A stretch of DNA of 64,000 bases, taken from a virus. The translations under genes were made by a program, and so were the position numbers. Below are positions 23,655 through 32,536 of this stretch, piece by piece (the stretch's first letter is position 1; every line of letters begins with the position of its first letter). The notes beneath the pieces are model-generated. The model was given only the letters and a program-made list of their open reading frames with translations, was not told the origin of the DNA and did no database searches. The stretch is taken from IMG/VR virus record IMGVR_UViG_3300036795_000250, positions 1-64,000 of that record; one strand, 5' to 3'.

Positions 23655-26600
23655 ATGCCTGACGCTGAGAAGCTCATCGTCTATCGGGCAGTAGCCGACT
23701 TCGCCGACTTGATCGCACAGGCCAAGCTTGCTCAAGAGGAACTGAAGAAGCTAGAGGATCAGCAGAACAAGACGCTTAGTGGTGGCGGGGTCGGTTCGAG
23801 CGCGGCGGCAGCCGCTAGCGCGAAGACTCTCGCTGACAGCGTCCAGCAGGTCAGTGCTCGTACGGCGGAACACGCGGCGGCCGTCCAAAGTGACAAGGTA
23901 GCCCAGGACGCGAATACCGCATCCCGCGCTGCCGCGACGACCGCCGCTGCCACCGAGACGAAAGCCGTCCAAGGCTCCTCTGCCGCCAAAGACGTCGAGA
24001 CCAAGTCCATCACCGGGGCGACCGCAGCTCGTGCGGCGGAGACAGTGTCGCGTAAGAGCGCCGCCGATGCCGCCGCCACCGAGACCAAAGCCGTCCAAGG
24101 CTCCTCTACCGCCAAAGACGTCGAGACCAAGTCCACACAGAGCCAAACGGCAGCGCTGACCGGTAGCACCAAGGCCATCGGAGACAACGTCCAGGCGAAC
24201 GTTGCCAATGTATCCGCTGTGGCAGCGCATGCCGATGCGCTAGACCGTGAGAACGCCCGGCTAGAACGCAATAGGCAGGCTATCGAGAAGTCTGGTATCT
24301 CTGTCAAGCAATACAACCAGACACTCCGGAACCTGTCAGGCAACCTGGCCAAGCTGTCTGAAACGAGCACCTCCGCCGGGGTCATGGGCATCCCCAGTGC
24401 AGGCGGTGGTGCTCCCGGGGCCGGTAGCACTGGCAGTGCAACACTTCCCGTCTCTGAGATGGATAAGTGGCTCGTCGAGCAGAATAGGTTGCGCAACACC
24501 GGGCAACTCCGCGACGGCGGGGTAGGTGGGGTTGCTGTTCCGAGTGACCTCAAGCCGGGGTCCGCGCCGGAGGGGGACCTGACCAAGATCTCCGGGTCCT
24601 TCAGCGGCTCAGATCTCCTCGCCAACGTGACTACGACCAGCAAAGCCAATCAAGACGCATTCGACAAAACCTTCAAGACTATCGAGGGGGACATCGAAAG
24701 CTTCTCGGGCTCGTTCAATGGCGCCGACCTGCTGACCCATGTCACGACGATCAGCAAGGCCAACCAAGAGGCGTTCGATAAGACCTTCAAGACCATCGAA
24801 GGGGACATCGAGGGCTTCTCGGGCTCGTTCAGCAGCACCGATCTCCTCAGCAAGGCCACTACCAACAGCAAAGCAGAGCTGGATTCATTCGAGAAGTTCT
24901 ATAAGGACACACAAGCCAGCGTCAAGAAGTACGCCGACGATCTAGGCAACGACACGCTTGACAGGTTCGTGCCTGATCTCAGTGGAGGCGGCGGTGGAGG
25001 CGGAGGCAGTGGAGGCAGTGGAGGCAGTAGCGGAAGCCGAGGCGGTGGAGGAGGCGGCAGCAACTCCGCGCTGGGCAGTCTTTTGCCAGGGCCGACCGCC
25101 GCAGCTCCCGTCGTCGGTGCCGCTGCCGCAGCCGGAGCTGGTGCGCTTGGTGGCGTAGCGCTGTCCACTATCCCGGCTTTGTTCCTGGCGATCGGGGTGG
25201 CGGCAGAGAAGAGCAACACCCAAGTCTCGTCGGCCTTCGACCAAATGCTGCTCGCGGCTAAGCAGACAACGACTGCCGGCTTTGAGCCTATGATCCCGGC
25301 GCTAGTCAGTGTCGCGAAGCAAGCCACGTCGACACTCGGCGGGCTAGAGCCTGTATTTAACCAAGCCGCTCATGCGATGACGCCGTTGATCGAGGCTGTC
25401 GGTGCCGGGTTCCTGCAAGCCGCAAAGCAGGGCATCGGCGCTGCTGTACCTATCCTGCAAAGCCTCGGTCCACTGGCAACAGCAATCGGTGGCGGGTTTG
25501 TGCAGGTAGAGCAAGCCATCATGGGGTTCTTTAAGAACATCGACGTCGGCGCGGCTGCCGATGGACTCAAGGCTCTGGGAGGTCTGCTTCAAGCGCTAGC
25601 TCCGGATGTTGGCACGCTGATTTCCGCGCTAGCCCCGCTAGGTAGCGTGTTTCTGAATATCACCAGCTTGCTACTCAACGGCCTCGAACCGGCGCTGAAG
25701 ACGATCGCGGCGCTGGTAAACATACCGGGCATCCCCTACCTGGTTGCCGCGTTTGGTGCCCTGGAGGTTGCGTCCAAGCTGCTCTCCGGTTCATGGATCA
25801 ACTTCAGCTCGATCATGAAGACTTTCAAGAGCGATGCGGATAGCTCGACGAGCACCATGTCCACTCTGGGACAGCAGTTCGGCGTCACGGCGGGCGCAGC
25901 AAAAGACGCCGCCGACAAGACACTTCAGCATGCAGCGAGTCTCGCCCAACTCCAAAAGAACGCTGATGCCAGCGCAGTGTCGGTGGCTAACCTGGCAGTG
26001 GATACGGCAAGGAACGCCGACGCTAGCCAAGGCTCCGCCAAGTATGTGTCAGATCTGGACAACGCGCTATTGTCCCAACGGCAAGCCACGGACAAGGCAA
26101 CCCAGTCGGCTAAGGACTATGAAAGCGCGGCCAAGGCCGCAAGCGAAGGCTCGAACACCTTCAGCAGCGCACTGAAGGGTATCGCTGGTGGCTTGGCTAT
26201 TGGCGTGGCGCTTACTGCTGTGGACATCGTTGTACAGCACTTTGCAGACAATGCCGCGCGAGCCGCTCAGTACACAGCGGACATCCAGACGGCGGCTAGC
26301 GCCACCGCATCCGTACTAGGGACGTATGGAAGTGCCGTCGATGCTCAGTCGATCGCGGCCGAAAAGGCAGCAATCGCTGGGCAGGACTGGGTCAAGGTCC
26401 TGACTGATGAAGGTTTGTCGCTGGATACCGTCGCCAAGGCGTCACTGAACAGCCTGCCAGACTTGCTGGAAGTGATAAAAACTAGTGAGGAAGCAGCCGC
26501 TGCTGCCGAAAAGAAGCTGGACTTCCAGGGCGCTACCGCAGATTTCGCCTCTATCCTCACGATCGAGAAGCAATATACACAAGCGCAAAAAGATGCGGCC

Positions 26601-29486
26601 CAGGCGACGCAGGACGCGGCGACCGCACTTCTGAATGTGGGCCCTGACCTCCAAAAGCAGGCCGAACTGCTCGAAGCTGGCACGATACGTACCGACGCCC
26701 AAACTGCCGCCACCGCAGCGTTGGCACAAGGGATGACTGCTGGCGAGGCGACGGTCCAGGCTTACTCAGCAGGCGTCCTCGCCATGGGCAGTGCTTACTT
26801 GGCTGCCATTAAGCCTTCCGAGGACTTGGCCACTGCTCAGCAAACCTTGCAGTCCTCGATGAACGCCATTGTTGACACCGAGAGGACGAACGCGACAGCC
26901 GCCGCATCGGCGTATCAAGCATGGCAGTCGGCCATCAACGGTGTGACCACGGCGCAGAACTCTCTCGTCACCGCTCAACAAGGTGTCGCGGCAGCGCAGC
27001 ATGCGCAGACGGAAGCTGCCTACACCAGCCAGCAGGCGCAGGTCAGCTACACGCAGTCGGTGACAGCCGAGGCTCTGGCGGAGACGAATCTGGGCCTGGC
27101 GCAGAAGGCGGCGGCGCAGAACCTGATCGATCTGGGCCTCCAACTCAAAGATCAGGCCGACTCGCAGGCATCAGCTGAGCTGAAGCTGTATAACGCGCAG
27201 GTCGCTGTTAACAACGCGGGCCTGGCTCATACGACGCTGAGCCTGAACGATCTTAATGTTGCCGGTAAGGTCAATACCTCGAACGAGTCCCAATACCAGT
27301 TGCTATTGAACTTGTCGGAAGCGCAGAACGCGCTGAATGACACCCAGAACACTGGCGCACAGCTGACTGCGACGAACAACCTAGCGGTGTCGCAAGGCGT
27401 TGAGGGTGCTCCCAGCGTGGTCGCAGCTCATTTGAGTGTGACGGACGCTCAGGCTCAGGTGGCGGCGTCGGCCAAGGCAATGACTGACGCGCAATATGCC
27501 CAGCAGCAAGCTGTCGACGCAACAAAGCAGGCGGTGTTTAATCTCAGCCAGCAACAGATTGCATTGAAGACAGCTCAGAACAACGTCACGACCGCCCAGA
27601 ACACTAATGCTCAGGCTCAACTGCCGTTGCAGGCGAAGATCGGTGGCACCTCCGACGCCAGTATAGCGTTGAACACCCAAGTAACCAACATGTTCAACGC
27701 CTATGCTGCGCTGCATTCGCAGGACCCTAACCTGATTGCGGACTTTGAACAGCAGTACCAGACTATTACCGGCAGCAAAGGTCCTGTGGCAGGTCTGGAT
27801 GCGTGGCTCCAGAGGCTGACCGGTAACGGTGGCTTGAACGGAATCGTCGCCAACTACAGCGTGGTCGGCACGCCGAGCCTGAACCTGAACAACATCATCA
27901 CCCAAGCACAAGCACTGGGTATCAGCCCCTCCAGCCTCGGATTCAGCTCCGCCCAGATTCAAGGAGCACAGATCTCGGCCGGGAATCCGACCGCGACGGC
28001 GGGCGGGACCGTCAACGCGCAGGTGCCTGGCGGTGCGACCGGCGGCCAGATCGGCGGGGTGAGCCCGTCCAACACAGCGGACAACATTCCCTTGTGGGTC
28101 ACCGCTCGTGAGTGGATTCACCCAGTGGACGCGGTGGACTACTACGGCCCCGAGGTCATGGCCGCTGTCCAGAAGCGCCAGATCCCCAAAGAGCTCTTCA
28201 CATTCGCCAAAGCTGCGGCCCAGGGTTGGGATGGAGCAGCTATCACCCGGGCACTTCAGGCCCCCGGCATGGCGGCTGGAGGCTCGGTCGGGACCGTGCA
28301 GTCGTGGCTCCAGAACGTCGCGGGCTCCAAGCCCTATGTCTGGGGCGGAGTAGGACCCGACTCCTATGACTGCTCGGGTCTAGTGGGAGAGGTCTATAAC
28401 CAACTGCGAGGACTGCCGTCAGACCACCGAGTGTTCACGACCTCCAACGAAGAACAGTTCTTCACCCCCGGCAAGGGCACCTTCACCGTCGGCATCAACC
28501 CTGGCGTGCACACAGCGGGGAACCTGGGTGGTCTCGCGTTCGAGGCAGCCAGCCCCACCAGCGGCATCCACATCGGCGCCAGTGCTCAAAGCGTCGACAA
28601 CTTCCCGGTCGTCATGTACCTGCCGCTGGAAGGCAGCACCTTCACTCCGGGTGGCTCCGGCGTGGGCTCGGGCGTGGGATCCGGGCCGTCAGTGGCCGAT
28701 GCGCGGAAGTTGTGGGGCGCCAACTTCAAAGAGGCAGCCGCTCAGGTCATGGGTCAGACCGTCATCGACACCATGAAGTCGATGGGCGCGTCGAACATCC
28801 CTCGTGGTCTCGCTCCGAGCAATGCCAACGCCCAGATCGACTTCGGCGCGTTTGTGCCTTCTGTGGGTGGAGGCGCTGCCGGCCCGATCCCTACTGGGCA
28901 ACACCGGGCCATCATCGACGCGGCCTTGGCGGCTGACAGTGTCCCGGCGAATCAGTGGCCTGCCTGGGAAGCCGGTATGAACACGCTGATTCAGCGTGAA
29001 TCCAGCTGGAACCCCAACGCTATCAATCTGACTGACGCTAACGCCCGAGCAGGCCACCCGAGCGAGGGGCTTGCTCAGATGATCGCTGGGACCTTCGAGG
29101 CGAACCGTAACAGGTCCCTACCAGACAATGTTCTAGATCCTGAAGCCAATGTGGCGGCGGCCATCAATTACATCGACACGCGATACGGCGGTATCGGCAA
29201 CGTCCAGCAGGCCAACCCGAATCTTCCACCGAAGGGTTATGCACTCGGTGGCCAAGTTTTCGATCCCAGCATGCTCTACGCCGGACTCAGCACGAGCATG
29301 CCGAAGTTTGCTGCGGGCGGCCAGGCCGTGATGCCTCCGGTCGCTGCGTCGAATCCGCTGACGGTAGGCAAGAGTGGCTTGACCATCGACGGCAATATCA
29401 CCGTGAACAACCCGGTGAGAGAGCCATCGGCGAAGAGCTTGCGCCGCAAGCTGGAGCTGTTCGCGACTCTGGGTGAAAGAGGGTGA
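23655..29486 (+). CDS. Tape measure protein with NlpC/P60 and lysozyme-like domains
   Basis: A 1943-residue tail-length protein. Residues 20-440 are helical with repeated segments: a KAVQGSS block near 100 and 143, and three 38-residue copies near 313, 351 and 389 (SGSFNGADLL). A Gly/Ser linker at 440-470 precedes a hydrophobic region (480-520). A long Ala/Gln-rich helical rod follows. Near 1550-1660 is an NlpC/P60 domain (YVWGGVGPDSYDCSGLVG with the catalytic Cys about 1572 and His about 1638). Near 1750-1850 is a transglycosylase-like domain (LIQRESSWNPNAIN, GLAQMIAGTF). Both would open the cell wall during DNA entry. At roughly 1.5 angstroms per residue the tail should be near 290 nm. Confidence 0.95.
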   Translation: MPDAEKLIVYRAVADFADLIAQAKLAQEELKKLEDQQNKTLSGGGVGSSAAAAASAKTLADSVQQVSARTAEHAAAVQSDKVAQDANTASRAAATTAAATETKAVQGSSAAKDVETKSITGATAARAAETVSRKSAADAAATETKAVQGSSTAKDVETKSTQSQTAALTGSTKAIGDNVQANVANVSAVAAHADALDRENARLERNRQAIEKSGISVKQYNQTLRNLSGNLAKLSETSTSAGVMGIPSAGGGAPGAGSTGSATLPVSEMDKWLVEQNRLRNTGQLRDGGVGGVAVPSDLKPGSAPEGDLTKISGSFSGSDLLANVTTTSKANQDAFDKTFKTIEGDIESFSGSFNGADLLTHVTTISKANQEAFDKTFKTIEGDIEGFSGSFSSTDLLSKATTNSKAELDSFEKFYKDTQASVKKYADDLGNDTLDRFVPDLSGGGGGGGGSGGSGGSSGSRGGGGGGSNSALGSLLPGPTAAAPVVGAAAAAGAGALGGVALSTIPALFLAIGVAAEKSNTQVSSAFDQMLLAAKQTTTAGFEPMIPALVSVAKQATSTLGGLEPVFNQAAHAMTPLIEAVGAGFLQAAKQGIGAAVPILQSLGPLATAIGGGFVQVEQAIMGFFKNIDVGAAADGLKALGGLLQALAPDVGTLISALAPLGSVFLNITSLLLNGLEPALKTIAALVNIPGIPYLVAAFGALEVASKLLSGSWINFSSIMKTFKSDADSSTSTMSTLGQQFGVTAGAAKDAADKTLQHAASLAQLQKNADASAVSVANLAVDTARNADASQGSAKYVSDLDNALLSQRQATDKATQSAKDYESAAKAASEGSNTFSSALKGIAGGLAIGVALTAVDIVVQHFADNAARAAQYTADIQTAASATASVLGTYGSAVDAQSIAAEKAAIAGQDWVKVLTDEGLSLDTVAKASLNSLPDLLEVIKTSEEAAAAAEKKLDFQGATADFASILTIEKQYTQAQKDAAQATQDAATALLNVGPDLQKQAELLEAGTIRTDAQTAATAALAQGMTAGEATVQAYSAGVLAMGSAYLAAIKPSEDLATAQQTLQSSMNAIVDTERTNATAAASAYQAWQSAINGVTTAQNSLVTAQQGVAAAQHAQTEAAYTSQQAQVSYTQSVTAEALAETNLGLAQKAAAQNLIDLGLQLKDQADSQASAELKLYNAQVAVNNAGLAHTTLSLNDLNVAGKVNTSNESQYQLLLNLSEAQNALNDTQNTGAQLTATNNLAVSQGVEGAPSVVAAHLSVTDAQAQVAASAKAMTDAQYAQQQAVDATKQAVFNLSQQQIALKTAQNNVTTAQNTNAQAQLPLQAKIGGTSDASIALNTQVTNMFNAYAALHSQDPNLIADFEQQYQTITGSKGPVAGLDAWLQRLTGNGGLNGIVANYSVVGTPSLNLNNIITQAQALGISPSSLGFSSAQIQGAQISAGNPTATAGGTVNAQVPGGATGGQIGGVSPSNTADNIPLWVTAREWIHPVDAVDYYGPEVMAAVQKRQIPKELFTFAKAAAQGWDGAAITRALQAPGMAAGGSVGTVQSWLQNVAGSKPYVWGGVGPDSYDCSGLVGEVYNQLRGLPSDHRVFTTSNEEQFFTPGKGTFTVGINPGVHTAGNLGGLAFEAASPTSGIHIGASAQSVDNFPVVMYLPLEGSTFTPGGSGVGSGVGSGPSVADARKLWGANFKEAAAQVMGQTVIDTMKSMGASNIPRGLAPSNANAQIDFGAFVPSVGGGAAGPIPTGQHRAIIDAALAADSVPANQWPAWEAGMNTLIQRESSWNPNAINLTDANARAGHPSEGLAQMIAGTFEANRNRSLPDNVLDPEANVAAAINYIDTRYGGIGNVQQANPNLPPKGYALGGQVFDPSMLYAGLSTSMPKFAAGGQAVMPPVAASNPLTVGKSGLTIDGNITVNNPVREPSAKSLRRKLELFATLGERG

Positions 29487-29490
29487 GCCT

Positions 29491-30384
29491 GTGACATCAG
29501 CCGAAGACCTCATGCGCGCCGTATCCACCACCGACGAGTTCTGGGATATCGACGGCGTCAGCCTGAACCAGTACGGCTGGAACATCAAGACGTTCGGCGG
29601 CTCGCGCTACGACCTCCCCCCTCGTCGTGGCACGAACATCACCTTCGCCTACCGGCCGGGTCAGGTCCATGTCGTGAAGACAGCGGACTCGCGCCCGATC
29701 ACCCTGTCCATGTGGCTGGCCGGCTGCGACCCGGTGTCCGGAGCCCCGGTGAGCGATGCCACGTTGCAGTACAACGACTCGTGGGACTTCATCCGCCGTT
29801 TGGTGTGGAAGCCGAATGGCTCGCAGATCCAACTGACGCGACGGTGGCGGCTCACGTCCGCGCTCGGCCTCGGCACACCCACGCTGCGGGCCACCGGCCT
29901 GGCCGAGATCACGGATGCGATGACGCCGACGATGACCGGCCGTATCCGCACGGACTTCGTCATGGACCTGTTGATGGCCGACCCGTTCTTCTATGGCGCC
30001 GTCGAGGCAGTGGAGATCGCGCTGGGGCGCTCGCTGTCGGTGTTCAACCGTGGGCACGATGTCGCGGCCTACACCGGCATGTCGATTATTTTGACTGGCC
30101 CGCTTATCCATCCCGTGACGTTGACCAACTACTCCACCAATCCGGCAGTCTCGGTCACCTACAACGGAGACATCGGCATCGGCCAGAGCGTGGGACTGAA
30201 CGTCAGCCAGTTTCAGGCAAGCTTGGTGACGCCTGGGTCGCCGACCACCAACGTCATCGGGAACGTGTCGCACCTAGGTTCCCGCAACTGGTTTGGCCTT
30301 ATGCCAGGCGACAACGCCTTGAGCTTTCAAGATGGCGGCGGGTCGGGCAGCGCTCAACTCTTGTGGCAACCACCGTACGTGTGA
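29491..30384 (+). CDS. Distal tail protein (Dit-like)
   Basis: A 297-residue protein from GTG 29491 (GAGGGTG upstream). It has VSLNQYGWNIKTFGGSRYDLPP at the start (only part shown), PITLSMWLAGCDP, then HPVTLTNYSTNPAVSV in the second half. Order directly after the tape measure and the two-domain layout fit a distal tail protein that forms the ring at the tail tip. Confidence 0.8.
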   Translation: MTSAEDLMRAVSTTDEFWDIDGVSLNQYGWNIKTFGGSRYDLPPRRGTNITFAYRPGQVHVVKTADSRPITLSMWLAGCDPVSGAPVSDATLQYNDSWDFIRRLVWKPNGSQIQLTRRWRLTSALGLGTPTLRATGLAEITDAMTPTMTGRIRTDFVMDLLMADPFFYGAVEAVEIALGRSLSVFNRGHDVAAYTGMSIILTGPLIHPVTLTNYSTNPAVSVTYNGDIGIGQSVGLNVSQFQASLVTPGSPTTNVIGNVSHLGSRNWFGLMPGDNALSFQDGGGSGSAQLLWQPPYV

Positions 30385-30396
30385 AGGGAGGTAGTG

Positions 30397-30975
30397 ATGA
30401 CTCAGGCATATATGTACGGCAAGGCGCTGATGCGTTTTGGTGGGGCTGACACGAGCATCGGCGGGACGTTAGACCTAACCGGAAACAAGACCTACACGGT
30501 GGCCTTGGTGAAGGCTGCTTACAACCTGTCTGCCGATGTCTTAGCCAATCAGGAGTACGTGAGCCAGGGCACTATCTATGACGTAGCGTCGAATGAAGTC
30601 TCTGGCGGCTTGGGCTACATGCGTACCAACCTGACTATGCCTAGGCTTTCGTTCATTGCTGGCGTGCCAGGGGACATCAGCAATAAAGCTAGTTTTAGCG
30701 ACACATCAGGCGCCCCTACATTCTTCATCAACTTTACCGGCGTGTTCCGTTACGCAGTTCTGTTCCAGAACAATGGCGTGGATGCTACGTCGCCGTTGGT
30801 GATGGTGGTGGACTTCGAGCAGGAGTTCACGATCTCCGCTGCTAACTTCGTCATCGACTGGGACATCGCTGGTATCTTTCAGTTCAAAGCCGTCGCGACG
30901 ACGGCGCTGCCCACGACCACAGGCGCGCCGGGTACGGCATTCCCCATCACACTGCCGGTTTCCATCGGTGCATAA
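30397..30975 (+). CDS. Minor tail protein of unknown function
   Basis: A 192-residue protein. ATG 30397 has better spacing from AAGGGAGG than the adjacent GTG 30394. It has a beta-rich middle (GVFRYAVLFQNNG, LVMVVDFEQEF) and ends AFPITLPVSIGA; a near-identical FPITLP starts the hub protein at 32537. It lies between distal tail and baseplate genes and is probably a tail-tip component. Confidence 0.65.
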   Translation: MTQAYMYGKALMRFGGADTSIGGTLDLTGNKTYTVALVKAAYNLSADVLANQEYVSQGTIYDVASNEVSGGLGYMRTNLTMPRLSFIAGVPGDISNKASFSDTSGAPTFFINFTGVFRYAVLFQNNGVDATSPLVMVVDFEQEFTISAANFVIDWDIAGIFQFKAVATTALPTTTGAPGTAFPITLPVSIGA

Positions 30976-30990
30976 GAGAGGTGAACCACG

Positions 30991-31974
30991 GTGGCAAACA
31001 CGGTGATTGTTTCCACGGTCACGCCTAATATGGTGAGTGAGCCGTTTGCGCTTCAGGCAGCAGGTGTCGATACGCCTGTGCAGTATACGGCTGGCGCTGT
31101 TCGCGGATTGCTGGATGGTCTCTACACTCCCGGCGCGTTCGGTCAGTCCTTCCAGGTCACCCAGCGCGGGGCCGGCGCCAATTTCTCGGTGGACGTATCC
31201 AGCGGGTTCGTTGGCATAGCCGGTGGAGACATTGCCAACCAAGGCAAGTACCTGGTCGATGGCATTGGCGTCGTGAACGTGCCGACGCCAGCCGCTCCCG
31301 GCTCCGGCACTCGGATCCACCGCGTCATCGCCCGGGTGCGCGACAAGCAGTCCAGCGGGACGTACACCACCTATGACTGGACGTTCGAGTTGCTGGAGGA
31401 CACCGGGGGTGGCACGCCAGCGACTCCGGTGTCAGCTCTGTCGCTGGCCTACGTGACCATCGCGTCCGGTCAAGCGAGCGTGACGACGGCGAACATCGTG
31501 GATGATCGTGTTCAGGCACGTGCTGCTGCGGCGTGGTACGCCGAGGCGAAGTTCACCACGACCTCGTTTACTCTGTCCTCAGGAAATAGCGGCACCGGCC
31601 CCGACTGGCATGCTTCCGTCGACCCGCATGCACTCTGGACAGCAGGAAGCCCTGGGTTCTTCACTGTCCCCTTCAACGGGAAGTGGGATCTGACCTTCGA
31701 AGTGTTCATGGACAGTGCCACGACGGGAGCACTGTTCCAGGCGAAGATCTGCCGAAACGCTGCGGCTGACACCAGCATGGTGGGCGTGCGGAGCGAACTG
31801 GCGATGGGCTCGGCAGGAGTGAACAGTCTCAAGGCTCAGAAGCGCCTCGACTTGGTAGCGGGTGACAAAGTCTACTTTATGATTTATGTCAGCACTTCCA
31901 GCACGATCTACGCCACCTACTTCAGCACGCAACTCTGCTCGCAGATGTCGATGTCTTATGCAGGCGTTGGGTGA
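30991..31974 (+). CDS. Minor tail / baseplate protein with C-terminal jelly roll
   Basis: A 327-residue protein from GTG 30991. Residues 45-170 match a baseplate-type module of actinophage minor tail proteins (NFSVDVSSGFVGIAGGD, GSGTRIHRVIARVRD, LAYVTIASGQASVTTANIVDDR). Residues 190-327 are beta-rich with FTVPFNGKWDLTFEVF and LVAGDKVYFMIYV, resembling a TNF/C1q-like jelly roll that may bind the receptor. Confidence 0.75.
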   Translation: MANTVIVSTVTPNMVSEPFALQAAGVDTPVQYTAGAVRGLLDGLYTPGAFGQSFQVTQRGAGANFSVDVSSGFVGIAGGDIANQGKYLVDGIGVVNVPTPAAPGSGTRIHRVIARVRDKQSSGTYTTYDWTFELLEDTGGGTPATPVSALSLAYVTIASGQASVTTANIVDDRVQARAAAAWYAEAKFTTTSFTLSSGNSGTGPDWHASVDPHALWTAGSPGFFTVPFNGKWDLTFEVFMDSATTGALFQAKICRNAAADTSMVGVRSELAMGSAGVNSLKAQKRLDLVAGDKVYFMIYVSTSSTIYATYFSTQLCSQMSMSYAGVG

Positions 31975-32027
31975 TATGCGGTCGAGGCTAATACGTACGT
32001 TAGCCAATCACTAGGGAGTGGATTAAC

Positions 32028-32510
32028 ATCGGAAACATCGTCTTCGACGTCGCCAAGGGCCGCGTCAACGAATACATCCACCGAGTGTTCGTCGAGGATC
32101 CGGCTAACGCTGTGATTGTTCTCGTCGCGATTCAGACCTCGGGTATTCAGGCCGATGGGACGCTCAAGCGGTATCTCACGTTAGGAGCTCTCCTGGGCTC
32201 GACCAATCTGGAGGCGACCAACACTGGCTATGCGCGCAAGTCGCTCAGCAACTCGGTGATCACTGATGTCACCGTCGACAACACGGTCAGCGACTTGGCC
32301 AAGTCCGCCATTCCCAACCAGACCTGGTCGGCAGTTCAGGCTACCGGCGGTGCTTGGTCGAAGTTGCTGGTCTGTTTTCGTCCTGACTCGACGAGTGGTA
32401 CCGACGCGAGCATTGTGCCGCTCACCGCACACGACTTCATCGTCACGCCGGACGGGAACGACATCATCGCTTCGTTTAACGCGTCTACCGGCTTCTTTTC
32501 CGCAGCGTGA
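32028..32510 (+). CDS. Conserved tail protein, probable AUC start
   Basis: A 160-residue protein. The frame is open from 32004 and has no ATG, GTG or TTG before GTG 32085, but residues from ATC 32028 onward (GNIVFDVAKGRVNEYIHRV) look like the conserved start of this actinophage family. AGGGAG lies nine bases before ATC 32028 (ATT 32022 is closer). So translation probably begins at a non-standard codon, or the base is a sequencing error. The rest is beta-rich. It precedes the hub gene. Confidence 0.6.
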   Translation: MGNIVFDVAKGRVNEYIHRVFVEDPANAVIVLVAIQTSGIQADGTLKRYLTLGALLGSTNLEATNTGYARKSLSNSVITDVTVDNTVSDLAKSAIPNQTWSAVQATGGAWSKLLVCFRPDSTSGTDASIVPLTAHDFIVTPDGNDIIASFNASTGFFSAA

Positions 32511-32536
32511 GTTGGTGTTGCTAAGGAGATCACCTC

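Noticed and set aside
23759-24649. Long minus-strand frame opposite the tape measure gene
   Set aside because: High-GC third positions create long antisense frames; the plus-strand gene has clear domains.
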